DNA of 36,584 nucleotides from Bacteroidales bacterium (GTDB lineage: Bacteria > Bacteroidota > Bacteroidia > Bacteroidales > UBA7960), in the NCBI GenBank assembly GCA_003560165.1, contig PWJC01000118.1, positions 1 through 36,584 of the forward strand, in the 5' to 3' direction. The notes under the pieces were generated by a model. That model was not told the origin of the DNA. It ran no database searches and saw only the letters and a program-made list of their open reading frames with translations. Below are positions 23,677 through 31,120 of this stretch, piece after piece. The translations under genes and the position numbers were made by a program. How positions within the stretch are numbered: position 1 is the stretch's first letter; each line of letters begins with the position of its first letter.

Positions 23677-25785
23677 ATGACAGATAAAAAAAATACAGAT
23701 CAGACCCGGCCGGACAACGGGGAACAGGAAATCCGCCCGGACCGCAAAAAGGCCGGGAAAACTCCGGCAGGCGGCCCCCCGGGCAAAAAAGGGGGAAAAA
23801 AGCCGGGTTTCAGTTTTTACTGGATTTACGCCATTCTGGCTGCGGTATTTATCGGGCTGCAGTTCTTTAACTGGGGCGGCACTGCGGTGGAGATATCGCA
23901 GATGCGCTTTGAGAACGAAATGCTGGTATGGGACCAGGAGAAGGGAAGCGATATAGAAAAATTAAAGATCATCAATCAGGAAAAGGTCGAGGTATTCATT
24001 CGCGAAGACAGGCTGGACAGGGAAAAGTACGAGGATGCCCGCACAGCCCGGGGCATCGGCGAAGCCACCGGCCCCCATTACAGTTTTCAGATCGCCTCGG
24101 TCGAGAATTTTGAAAACATCGTCCGCGAAGCCCAGAGAGAATGGCCCCCCGCTGACCGTTTTCCGGTGTATCCGGAAACAAGGAGAAGCTGGGGTACCGA
24201 TATGTTGAGCTGGTTGCTGCCCATTGGTTTGCTCATTGCTTTCTGGATATTTATCATGCGCCGCATGGCAGGCGGGGGCGCGGGTGGCAGCCAGGTGTTC
24301 AATATCGGCAAATCCAAGGCCACCCTTTTCGACAAAGACACCCACGTGAACATTGATTTCAAGGACGTGGCCGGGCTGGAAGAAGCCAAGGTCGAACTCA
24401 TGGAAATTGTCGACTTTTTAAAGAATCCCCGCAAATATACCGAACTCGGGGGCAAGATCCCCAAGGGTGCCCTGCTGGTGGGCCCGCCTGGGACAGGGAA
24501 AACCCTGCTTGCAAAAGCCGTTGCCGGACAGGCCCAGGTGCCTTTTTTCTCGCTGAGTGGCTCCGATTTTGTGGAGATGTTCGTGGGCGTGGGGGCATCC
24601 AGGGTTCGCGACCTGTTCAAACAGGCCAAGGAGAAGGCCCCCTGCATCATTTTTATCGACGAGATCGATGCCATTGGCCGTTCGCGTGGAAAAAACCAGA
24701 TGACCGGTGCCAACGATGAGCGGGAAAACACCCTCAACCAGCTGCTCACCGAAATGGATGGGTTTGGGACCAATGTGGGCGTGATCATTCTTGCCGCCAC
24801 CAACCGGGCAGACGTTCTCGACCGTGCGCTGATGCGGGCCGGACGCTTTGACCGCCAGATACAGGTCGAAATGCCCGACCTTACCGAGCGCAAGGCCATC
24901 TTCAAGGTACATATGAAACCCCTGAAGCTTGAAATAGGGCTGGATGGCGATTTTCTGGCCAAGCAAACACCGGGTTTTTCGGGTGCCGACATTGCCAATG
25001 TATGCAACGAGGCCGCCCTGATCGCTGCCCGCCGCAATAAGAGCACCGTCGAAAAGGTGGATTTTATGGACGCCATTGATCGAATCATCGGGGGGCTGGA
25101 AAAACGCAACAAGATCATTTCTTCTTCCGAGAAAAAGGTCATCGCCTACCATGAATCCGGGCATGCCGCCGTTAGCTGGCTGCTGGAACATGCCCATCCG
25201 TTGGTCAAGGTAACCATTGTGCCCAGGGGAAAGGCCCTCGGCGCTGCCTGGTATTTGCCCGAAGAACGGCAGATCACCACCTTCGAGCAAATGTTTGACG
25301 AGATCACCAGCGTGCTGGGAGGACGTGCCGCTGAGGAAATCATTTTCGATACCATATCCACAGGGGCATTGAACGACCTGGAGAAGGTAACAAAACAAGC
25401 GTATGCCATGGTCGCCTATTTTGGTCTGAACAAGAAAATAGGCAACATCAGCTATTACGACTCCAGCGGACAGAGTGAATACCATTTTACCAAACCCTAT
25501 TCGGAGCATACGGCTAAGACCATCGACGAAGAAGTGAGCGCACTGATCGAAAAGGCATACCGAAGGGCAAAGGATATTCTTTCAGAACAAAGGGAGAAAC
25601 TGATCCAGCTTGGTGAACTCCTGCTCGAAAAAGAGGTTATTTTCCGGGATGACCTGGAGAGGGTTTTTGGCGAACGCCCTTATCCCGATCCGGAGAACGT
25701 GAGGGAACAGGAAGTGGGGGTGGGCCGCGCCTCAGCTGCAGCCGGGCAGGATACCCCGCCCGGTGGCCGGCAATCATGCATATGA
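23677..25785 (+). CDS. ftsH: ATP-dependent zinc metalloprotease FtsH
   Basis: This 702-residue membrane AAA+ protease degrades damaged or regulatory membrane and cytoplasmic proteins. A basic, Gly/Pro/Lys-rich cytoplasmic N-tail (1-44) precedes the first membrane helix (about 47-64). A periplasmic domain follows (65-172), then the second helix (about 175-193), Walker A GPPGTGKT (269-276), Walker B IIFIDEID (324-331), the SRH region with [17 protein letters not shown], and the zinc site HESGH (492-496). The tail after about 670 is low-complexity. The long charged N-tail is common in Bacteroidota FtsH. Start ATG at 23677. The LUD gene follows after 19 bp. Confidence 0.97.
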   Translation: MTDKKNTDQTRPDNGEQEIRPDRKKAGKTPAGGPPGKKGGKKPGFSFYWIYAILAAVFIGLQFFNWGGTAVEISQMRFENEMLVWDQEKGSDIEKLKIINQEKVEVFIREDRLDREKYEDARTARGIGEATGPHYSFQIASVENFENIVREAQREWPPADRFPVYPETRRSWGTDMLSWLLPIGLLIAFWIFIMRRMAGGGAGGSQVFNIGKSKATLFDKDTHVNIDFKDVAGLEEAKVELMEIVDFLKNPRKYTELGGKIPKGALLVGPPGTGKTLLAKAVAGQAQVPFFSLSGSDFVEMFVGVGASRVRDLFKQAKEKAPCIIFIDEIDAIGRSRGKNQMTGANDERENTLNQLLTEMDGFGTNVGVIILAATNRADVLDRALMRAGRFDRQIQVEMPDLTERKAIFKVHMKPLKLEIGLDGDFLAKQTPGFSGADIANVCNEAALIAARRNKSTVEKVDFMDAIDRIIGGLEKRNKIISSSEKKVIAYHESGHAAVSWLLEHAHPLVKVTIVPRGKALGAAWYLPEERQITTFEQMFDEITSVLGGRAAEEIIFDTISTGALNDLEKVTKQAYAMVAYFGLNKKIGNISYYDSSGQSEYHFTKPYSEHTAKTIDEEVSALIEKAYRRAKDILSEQREKLIQLGELLLEKEVIFRDDLERVFGERPYPDPENVREQEVGVGRASAAAGQDTPPGGRQSCI

Positions 25786-25804
25786 GTTTCAGTAAGTACG
25801 CCGT

Positions 25805-26464
25805 ATGAAGGAAAGCACAACAAAGGAAAAGGTGCTGAAAAAGATCCGGGATGCCCTGGTCAATCCCATGTCTGCCCCTTTTGAGAAGGTAGACATGGAG
25901 CACCCCGTTTTTATGGCTTCCCGTGAAATTTTCAGGGAAGAGCAGTTTGCAGAGGCCTTTACCGGAGCCGGCGGCCAATTCATTTTCTGCCCCGATGTAG
26001 ATGAGTTCGCCGCCGATCTGCAGGCCCTGATCACACAAAAGGGCATTTCCTCCCTGTTTTGTGGCGAAGAGTTCATAACCGGACTGTTGAAGGAGCTGAA
26101 AATACCTTATGAAAACGATCCCGTTAAAATGATCGACTGCCAGGCAACCATCACTGGTTGTGAGGCCCTGGTGGCCAGCCATGGTTCGGTTGTTTTTAGC
26201 AGCCGGCAGGGCGGGGGGCGAAAAAGTTTTGCCTGTCCTCCCCTCCAGATTGTGGTGGCTACCAACCGCCAACTGGTAGCCGACCTTTCGTCGGCTTTCC
26301 GCTTTTTGAATGCCAAATACAATAAAATCCTTCCCTCCCAGATCACCTTTGCCACCGGCCCAAGCCGGACGGCCGATATCGAAAAAACGCTCGTACATGG
26401 CGCACATGGGCCAAAAGAGTTATATTTGCTCATGCTTGATATTGGCCGGGAGCAGGCCGATTGA
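25805..26464 (+). CDS. LUD-domain protein (LutC/YkgG-like)
   Basis: This 219-residue cytoplasmic protein has the LUD fold; its late signature is TGCEALVASHGSVVFSS followed by PLQIVVATNRQLVADLSSAF and ITFATGPSRTADIEKTLVHGAHGPKEL. In other bacteria LutC is part of the lactate-oxidation complex LutABC, but lutA and lutB are absent here. The placement between ftsH and cdsA recurs in Bacteroidota, which suggests a different, unknown role. Start ATG at 25805. The next gene starts 12 bp downstream. Confidence 0.88.
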   Translation: MKESTTKEKVLKKIRDALVNPMSAPFEKVDMEHPVFMASREIFREEQFAEAFTGAGGQFIFCPDVDEFAADLQALITQKGISSLFCGEEFITGLLKELKIPYENDPVKMIDCQATITGCEALVASHGSVVFSSRQGGGRKSFACPPLQIVVATNRQLVADLSSAFRFLNAKYNKILPSQITFATGPSRTADIEKTLVHGAHGPKELYLLMLDIGREQAD

Positions 26465-26476
26465 ATCGACACAACC

Positions 26477-26680
26477 ATGGATGACAACTGGCAAAAGGTC
26501 TATAGTTCCTCCTTTGAGCACAAGGTAGGCATTGTGAAGGCTGTTTTGCACGACAAGGGGGTCGACAGCGTGGTGATGAACAAAAAGGATTCTGTCTATC
26601 TTATTGGCGAAGTGGAACTTTATGTGAAGGCTGACGATGTATTGAAGGCCAAACAAATCATAAACAAGGAATCGTTGTGA
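26477..26680 (+). CDS. DUF2007 family small protein
   Basis: This 67-residue protein begins MDDNWQKVYSSSFEHKVGIVKAVLHDKG, followed by SVYLIGEVELYVKADDVLKAKQII, the usual layout of DUF2007: a small alpha/beta domain, often called a putative signal-transducing protein, with structural similarity to PII-like folds. Actual function unknown. Its TGA overlaps the GTG start of cdsA in a GTGA arrangement (26677-26680), so translation is probably coupled. Confidence 0.85.
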   Translation: MDDNWQKVYSSSFEHKVGIVKAVLHDKGVDSVVMNKKDSVYLIGEVELYVKADDVLKAKQIINKESL

Positions 26681-27495
26681 GCAATCTGGCCAGGAGAACC
26701 CTTACCGGCATTGTATTGGTCGTATTGGTGGTTGCCTCCATTGTGATTGACCAGCGCCTGTTCTCCCTGCTTTTTTTAGGGTTTACCATCATCGGCCTTT
26801 GGGAATTCTACTCCCTGGTGGAAAGGGCCAGGGTATTTCCCAACAAGGTGGCCGGCATGCTGGCCGGTGCAGTGCTCTTTTCGACCAACGCCCTTATCGC
26901 CATGAATTTGCTTGAAAGCAAGTGGCTGCTCCTTAACTTTGTCTTTGTTTTCATGATCTTTCTGTTCGAGCTTTACCGCAACAACCCAAACCCCTTTACC
27001 AACATTGCCTTTACCTTTTTCGGGCTGCTGTACGTGGCCGTTCCTTTTTCCTTGCTCAATTATTTCCCCAATCCGGCTTTGGAAAGCGGAGTATACCACT
27101 CCGGACTGTTGCTGGGTTTTTTCTTCCTCGTCTGGATCAATGAAACCGGTGCATACGTGATCGGGACAGCCCTTGGCAGGCACCGGCTATTTGAACGCAT
27201 TTCGCCCAAGAAAACCTGGGAAGGGGTCATTGGCGGGGGAGGGCTTGCCTTTGTTTCAGCCCTGGTCATTGGGTGGTATTTTGGTCAGCTAAGCCTGCCC
27301 GAATGGTTGGTCATCACATCAATGGTGGTTGTTTTCGGCTCTTACGGCGATCTGTTCGAGTCGATGTTCAAACGGAGTATAAATGCCAAGGACAGCGGGA
27401 CGATATTGCCCGGGCATGGGGGGGTGTTGGATCGTTTTGACGGGGTATTCATGGCGGCCCCCTTTGTTTTTGTCTATCTATTGCTGAACAGTTGA
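26677..27495 (+). CDS. cdsA: Phosphatidate cytidylyltransferase
   Basis: This 272-residue inner-membrane enzyme makes CDP-diacylglycerol from phosphatidate and CTP, the entry to phospholipids. It has about eight hydrophobic segments. Motifs: NETGAYVIGTALGRHRLFERISPKKTWEG (central; the usual Asp before TGAY-type residues is Glu/Asn here) and the family signature GDLFESMFKRSINAKDSG...LPGHGGVLDRFD near the C-terminus. The start is GTG at 26677, overlapping the DUF2007 stop. Psd follows after 47 bp, so two steps of phosphatidylethanolamine synthesis are clustered. Confidence 0.94.
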   Translation: MSNLARRTLTGIVLVVLVVASIVIDQRLFSLLFLGFTIIGLWEFYSLVERARVFPNKVAGMLAGAVLFSTNALIAMNLLESKWLLLNFVFVFMIFLFELYRNNPNPFTNIAFTFFGLLYVAVPFSLLNYFPNPALESGVYHSGLLLGFFFLVWINETGAYVIGTALGRHRLFERISPKKTWEGVIGGGGLAFVSALVIGWYFGQLSLPEWLVITSMVVVFGSYGDLFESMFKRSINAKDSGTILPGHGGVLDRFDGVFMAAPFVFVYLLLNS

Positions 27496-27542
27496 CATCA
27501 TAGGTTTTTCTGCCGGATCTGCCGGCTTTCATTATCGACCGA

Positions 27543-28247
27543 ATGAAATTACATAAGGAAGGCTTCAGAGCGGTTGCTGTTACCGGGTTCCTGGTTTTGT
27601 TGATGGCTTTTGGGGGTTACCTCCTGTTTCCCGGCCCCCATGGATGGGCCTGGGTGTTTTATCTGTTTTTACTCATGGTTTTTGCCGGGGTGGTGTATTT
27701 TTTCCGCTCGCCCAACAGGCAGCTGCTGAGCGACAGCACAAGGCTGGTCAGTCCGGCCGACGGAACCGTGGTGGTGGTGGAGCAAACCATGGAAGAAGAA
27801 TATTTCGGGCAGCCGGTTCAGCAGGTGTCGGTTTTCATGTCTCCCCTCAATGTGCACCTGAACCGGTACCCTGCCGATGCCAGGGTGGTGTTGTGCCGCT
27901 ACCATCCCGGTAGCTTCCTGGTTGCCTGGCACCCCAAATCGAGCCTGTTAAACGAAAGGATGACCGTTGTGTTTGAAACCCCCGGCGGCTGGCGTTTCAT
28001 GCTCAGGCAGATTGCCGGTGCGGTGGCCAGACGCATTGTCTGCTATTGCCGGGAGGGCCTTGATGTAAAACAGGGCGATGAGCTCGGTTTCATCAAGTTC
28101 GGTTCGCGCGTCGATCTCTTGCTGCCCCCGGGAGCCACTGTCTGCGTCAAACCAGGCGACAAAGTCAGGGCAGGGGTGACCGTGATCGCGTCGCTACAGG
28201 CAGTTCACAAAAAGGCTTTCAGCTCCTCCAGCCTGCCAATCCGGTAA
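27543..28247 (+). CDS. psd: Phosphatidylserine decarboxylase (short form)
   Basis: This 234-residue proenzyme converts phosphatidylserine to phosphatidylethanolamine. It has two membrane segments (about 12-29 and 35-54), the core SPADGTVVVVE (70-80), and the self-cleavage site in GFIKFGSRVD (S188 would become the pyruvoyl group). It has the compact size of the archaeal/Bacteroidota type. The usual end would fall near VTVIASL; here some 15 extra residues (AVHKKAFSSSSLPIR) run into the 3' end of the convergent HAD gene, so the two coding sequences overlap tail to tail by 43 bp. Confidence 0.93.
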   Translation: MKLHKEGFRAVAVTGFLVLLMAFGGYLLFPGPHGWAWVFYLFLLMVFAGVVYFFRSPNRQLLSDSTRLVSPADGTVVVVEQTMEEEYFGQPVQQVSVFMSPLNVHLNRYPADARVVLCRYHPGSFLVAWHPKSSLLNERMTVVFETPGGWRFMLRQIAGAVARRIVCYCREGLDVKQGDELGFIKFGSRVDLLLPPGATVCVKPGDKVRAGVTVIASLQAVHKKAFSSSSLPIR

Positions 28248-28897
28248 GTGGGCTGGATGGGGGAGTTTTCTCCCGGCTGTGCCAGCCATACCTGGTCGAT
28301 CCCTTCTTGCCTGGCACCCAGTATATCCGTTTCGGGGTCGTCGCCGATCATCAATACTTCATCCGGGCTTGCCCCCGCAACAGACAAGGCATACCTGAAT
28401 ATGGCCGGGTCGGGTTTCCGTGCCCCGGCCTGCTCGGAGGTGATCACCGTGGTGAAATAGGTCCTGAGCCGGCATGTGTCCAGTTTGCGGTACTGAACTT
28501 CTTCAAAGCCATTGGTCAGGATGTGCAAACGGTAGCGTTTGCCAAGGTAATCCAGCACCTCGTGCGTGCCCGGCAGCAGCCGGGTTTTTAACGGGCTCAG
28601 CTCAAGGTATTTTGCGGCAAAGCCTGCCGGGTGGGGGTGGGTGATGCCCAGGGTCCCGAACGTTTTTTCGAAACGCCACAGATTCAGCTCTTCCTTGCTG
28701 ATGAGGTTTTTTTTGTAATCGGCCCACAAGCTGAGGTTAACCCCGGTGTACACCTCCATAAAACTATCGAAGGCTGTGCCGGTGTTTTCCTCTAGTTTGT
28801 ACAGTGCATAAAGTTCCCGCAGCGCGTCCCTGTTGTTGGTGTCGAAGTCGTACAGGGTGCGGTCGAGATCGAAAAACAGATGTTTGTAGGCTCGCAT
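28205..28897 (-). CDS. HAD hydrolase, YjjG-type noncanonical pyrimidine nucleotidase
   Basis: This 230-residue HAD phosphatase has motif I FFDLDRTLYDF, motif II ILTNG, motif III Lys in ARKPDPAIF and motif IV MIGDDPETDILGA. It matches the YjjG family, which dephosphorylates damaged or noncanonical pyrimidine nucleotides. An ATG at 28912 in frame is rejected because a -7 box (28902-28909) lies between it and ATG 28897. Its last 43 bp overlap the end of psd. Confidence 0.9.
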   Translation of the reverse strand: MRAYKHLFFDLDRTLYDFDTNNRDALRELYALYKLEENTGTAFDSFMEVYTGVNLSLWADYKKNLISKEELNLWRFEKTFGTLGITHPHPAGFAAKYLELSPLKTRLLPGTHEVLDYLGKRYRLHILTNGFEEVQYRKLDTCRLRTYFTTVITSEQAGARKPDPAIFRYALSVAGASPDEVLMIGDDPETDILGARQEGIDQVWLAQPGENSPIQPTYRIGRLEELKAFL

Positions 28898-28901
28898 GGG
28901 G

Positions 28902-28909
28902 CAAAGATA
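28902..28909 (-). promoter_or_regulatory. -7 box immediately before the HAD gene
   Basis: TATCTTTG on the minus strand matches TAnnTTTG. Only CCCC separates it from ATG 28897, so the transcript would start at or next to the start codon, i.e. nearly leaderless. It lies just past the recQ stop. Confidence 0.55.
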
Positions 28910-28915
28910 CATCCT

Positions 28916-30829
28916 TTAACCGGAAGGCCGCCACTGCAGCAGTCCTTCGCTATCTTCACTGATGCGGTTGTTGTCTTTCAGGTAGCGGATTACACCCAGT
29001 ATCTTTTCTTCGGAGATCCCCATATCGGCCTCTGCGATGAGTTCTGCCGGGCTCAGTGCGGCTTTTTCCAGCAGTGGCCTGATCATGTCGATGATCTGTT
29101 CGAATTCGTAAGAGGATACCCCGGCCTTGTTCAACTCAAGGCAGATGTCGCAATGCCCGCAGCGCCCGGTTCCGGTTTCGCCGAAATACCCCAGCAGGTA
29201 GCTGCTGCGGCAAATGGTTTCCGAAGTGGCATAGGCTTTCATGGCGCGCAGCCTTTGTTTTGCAAAGGCCTTCCGGTCGTGGTACACCTCCCTGGAAATC
29301 ACCATGTCTGATTCCGACAGCCTGGGCTGTAAAAAGGTGATCTGGGCTTGCTCATTTTGTGGTTTGTAATGCAGGATCTGCATAGCATGCAGTTCCTGCA
29401 GCCGTTTTTTCACCTCCGGGGTGGCGGTCCCGGCCCGTTTCCCGATCTCGTCCTCACGTATTCTGGCAAACTCTGAGAACAATCCGCTATAAGAGCGGAG
29501 AAGCAGACGGATGAAACCGTCGTACCCGGGATTGGCCACCTGGAAGCGATACAATTCTTCGTTGTCTACCAGGAACATGATGCGTGAGGGGTTGGCCATG
29601 GCTTCAGAAAGGGCCAGATAGCCCTCCCTCTCGAGAAAATTCAGCGCATTATATACCAGGAAGGGCTGCATGCCGTATTTTTTTGCAAAATCCGGCAGAT
29701 CAAATGGCATGCTCTGGTCTTTTCCGCTGCCCACGGCCAGCTGGAAGTAATTGCCCAGGCAGTTGTACACTTTTTTGATTTCTCCGACCTCGGGGAAGGA
29801 CCTCTCGTGAAAACGCTCCAGGTCACTGAGATCGGCAGGGTTGTATAATAAAACGGCAAAGGCCTTGTGCCCGTCGCGTCCGGCCCGGCCCGCCTCCTGG
29901 AAATAGGCTTCCGGGCTGTCGGGCAGGTCCATGTGGACCACAAAGCGCACATTGGGCTTGTCGATACCCATGCCAAAAGCATTGGTGGAAACGATTACCT
30001 GGGTACGCTCCTTCATCCACGAATTTTGTTTCAGGTCTCTTTCGGGGGTGGTCAGTCCGGCATGGTAAAAGTCGGCATGAATGCCTTCCCGGAGAAGTTG
30101 TTCGGCGATTTCCCGGCTGCGTTTGCGGTTTCTTACATACACAATGCCGGTGCCCCCCAGTTTCCTGCAGATCTTCAGCAGCCGCCCCATTTTGTTTTCC
30201 TCCCTGAATACCATATAGGCCAGGTTTTTCCGCTCAAAGCTTTTGCGAAACTCCCTGGGGGCCCTGAACGCCAGCTTTTCCTGTATGTCTTTGACAACCT
30301 GGGTTGTGGCAGTGGCCGTCAGGGCCAGGACGGGGGTGGTGGGGATCCACTGCCTGATCTCGGCAATACGCAGGTATGGGGGCCTGAAATCATAGCCCCA
30401 CTGCGAAATGCAATGGGCCTCATCGACTGCCAGCAGGTTTACCCTCATTTTTTCCAGCCGGCTCCGCAGGGTGGCGGTTGTTAAGCGTTCCGGGCTCAGA
30501 TAAAGGAACTTTATGTCGCCGTACACGCAGTTGTTCAGCGCGGTTTCTATTTCCAGGGAGCTCAGTCCGTGATAGATGCATACGGCTTTGATCCCCTTGT
30601 TCCGGAGCGACTGCACCTGGTCTTTCATTAGTGCGATCAGGGGGGTCACCACCATGCAGATCCCCTCGCTTGCCATGGCGGGCACCTGGTAGCACAGTGA
30701 TTTGCCACCTCCGGTGGGCAGCAGGGCGAGGGTGTCCTTCCCCTCAAGTACCGAACGGATGATGTCTTCCTGAAGCGGGCGGAAGTATGAAAACCCCCAA
30801 TACTTGAGCAAGATGGTCTGCAGGTTCAA
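28916..30829 (-). CDS. recQ: ATP-dependent DNA helicase RecQ family
   Basis: This 637-residue 3'-5' helicase acts in recombination repair. It has motif I LPTGGGKSLCYQVP (37-50), DEAH (136-139) within DEAHCISQWGYDFRPPY, motif VI QEAGRAGRDG, and a zinc-binding RQC part (C...CGHCDIC). The C-terminal about 70 residues look like a winged-helix domain, and I see no HRDC domain, so this is a shorter RecQ form. The start is TTG at 30829: an in-frame stop lies upstream with no ATG between, and the product aligns with the family start (LQTILLKYWGF). It probably has its own promoter at 30861-30868. Confidence 0.93.
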   Translation of the reverse strand: MNLQTILLKYWGFSYFRPLQEDIIRSVLEGKDTLALLPTGGGKSLCYQVPAMASEGICMVVTPLIALMKDQVQSLRNKGIKAVCIYHGLSSLEIETALNNCVYGDIKFLYLSPERLTTATLRSRLEKMRVNLLAVDEAHCISQWGYDFRPPYLRIAEIRQWIPTTPVLALTATATTQVVKDIQEKLAFRAPREFRKSFERKNLAYMVFREENKMGRLLKICRKLGGTGIVYVRNRKRSREIAEQLLREGIHADFYHAGLTTPERDLKQNSWMKERTQVIVSTNAFGMGIDKPNVRFVVHMDLPDSPEAYFQEAGRAGRDGHKAFAVLLYNPADLSDLERFHERSFPEVGEIKKVYNCLGNYFQLAVGSGKDQSMPFDLPDFAKKYGMQPFLVYNALNFLEREGYLALSEAMANPSRIMFLVDNEELYRFQVANPGYDGFIRLLLRSYSGLFSEFARIREDEIGKRAGTATPEVKKRLQELHAMQILHYKPQNEQAQITFLQPRLSESDMVISREVYHDRKAFAKQRLRAMKAYATSETICRSSYLLGYFGETGTGRCGHCDICLELNKAGVSSYEFEQIIDMIRPLLEKAALSPAELIAEADMGISEEKILGVIRYLKDNNRISEDSEGLLQWRPSG

Positions 30830-30860
30830 GGCTTTGGCTTGTTGACAGGGAATACCTCAT

Positions 30861-30868
30861 CAAATATA
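30861..30868 (-). promoter_or_regulatory. Bacteroidota -7 box for recQ
   Basis: TATATTTG on the minus strand fits TAnnTTTG and gives a start near 30856 and a leader of about 26 nt before the TTG at 30829. It begins only 2 bp after the T-tract of the feo terminator. Confidence 0.6.
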
Positions 30869-30870
30869 AT

Positions 30871-30900
30871 GAAAAAAAAAGGGAAAGGGCTCTGCAGCCC
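30871..30900 (-). terminator. Intrinsic terminator of the feo operon
   Basis: On the minus strand a GGGCT-GCAG-AGCCC hairpin (30900-30887) is followed by TTTCCC and a run of nine T (30879-30872 region). It lies 28 bp beyond the stop of the small Cys-rich gene. This is the clearest classical terminator in the window. Confidence 0.78.
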
Positions 30901-30927
30901 AGCCTTTGGCATGGCCCGGGAGACCAT

Positions 30928-31113
30928 TCAGCAAGGAGTTTGCCCGGAAGTGTTGTTTTGACCGTGTAAGGGGCAGTGGTGGCAGTCGCCGTCAAATTGC
31001 CGGCAGCTTCCGGCCGGTTTTTTGGGTTTACTGAAGAATTTCCGTATGCGCACCATGGCGTAAATCATGGCGGCCAGAACGACGATTGCGGTGAATATCC
31101 ACTGGGTCAGCAT
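30928..31113 (-). CDS. FeoB-associated Cys-rich membrane protein
   Basis: This 61-residue protein has one membrane helix (about 4-23, QWIFTAIVVLAAMIYAMV), a basic RIRKFFSKPKK stretch, and a Cys/His-rich tail with four cysteines (SC...DCHHC...C-end). It belongs to the small partners encoded after feoB in many Bacteroidota and may help iron transfer or FeoB assembly, which is inferred from context. ATG 31113 is chosen, 7 bp after the feoB stop; the longer frame to 31170 would overlap feoB. Confidence 0.85.
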   Translation of the reverse strand: MLTQWIFTAIVVLAAMIYAMVRIRKFFSKPKKPAGSCRQFDGDCHHCPLHGQNNTSGQTPC

Positions 31114-31120
31114 GGCATGA

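Noticed and set aside
25805-26464. Lactate utilisation operon (LutABC)
   Set aside because: Only a LutC-like LUD protein is present. Neighbours are ftsH and cdsA; no LutA or LutB is nearby, and the Ldh-family gene at 15046 is distant and unrelated.
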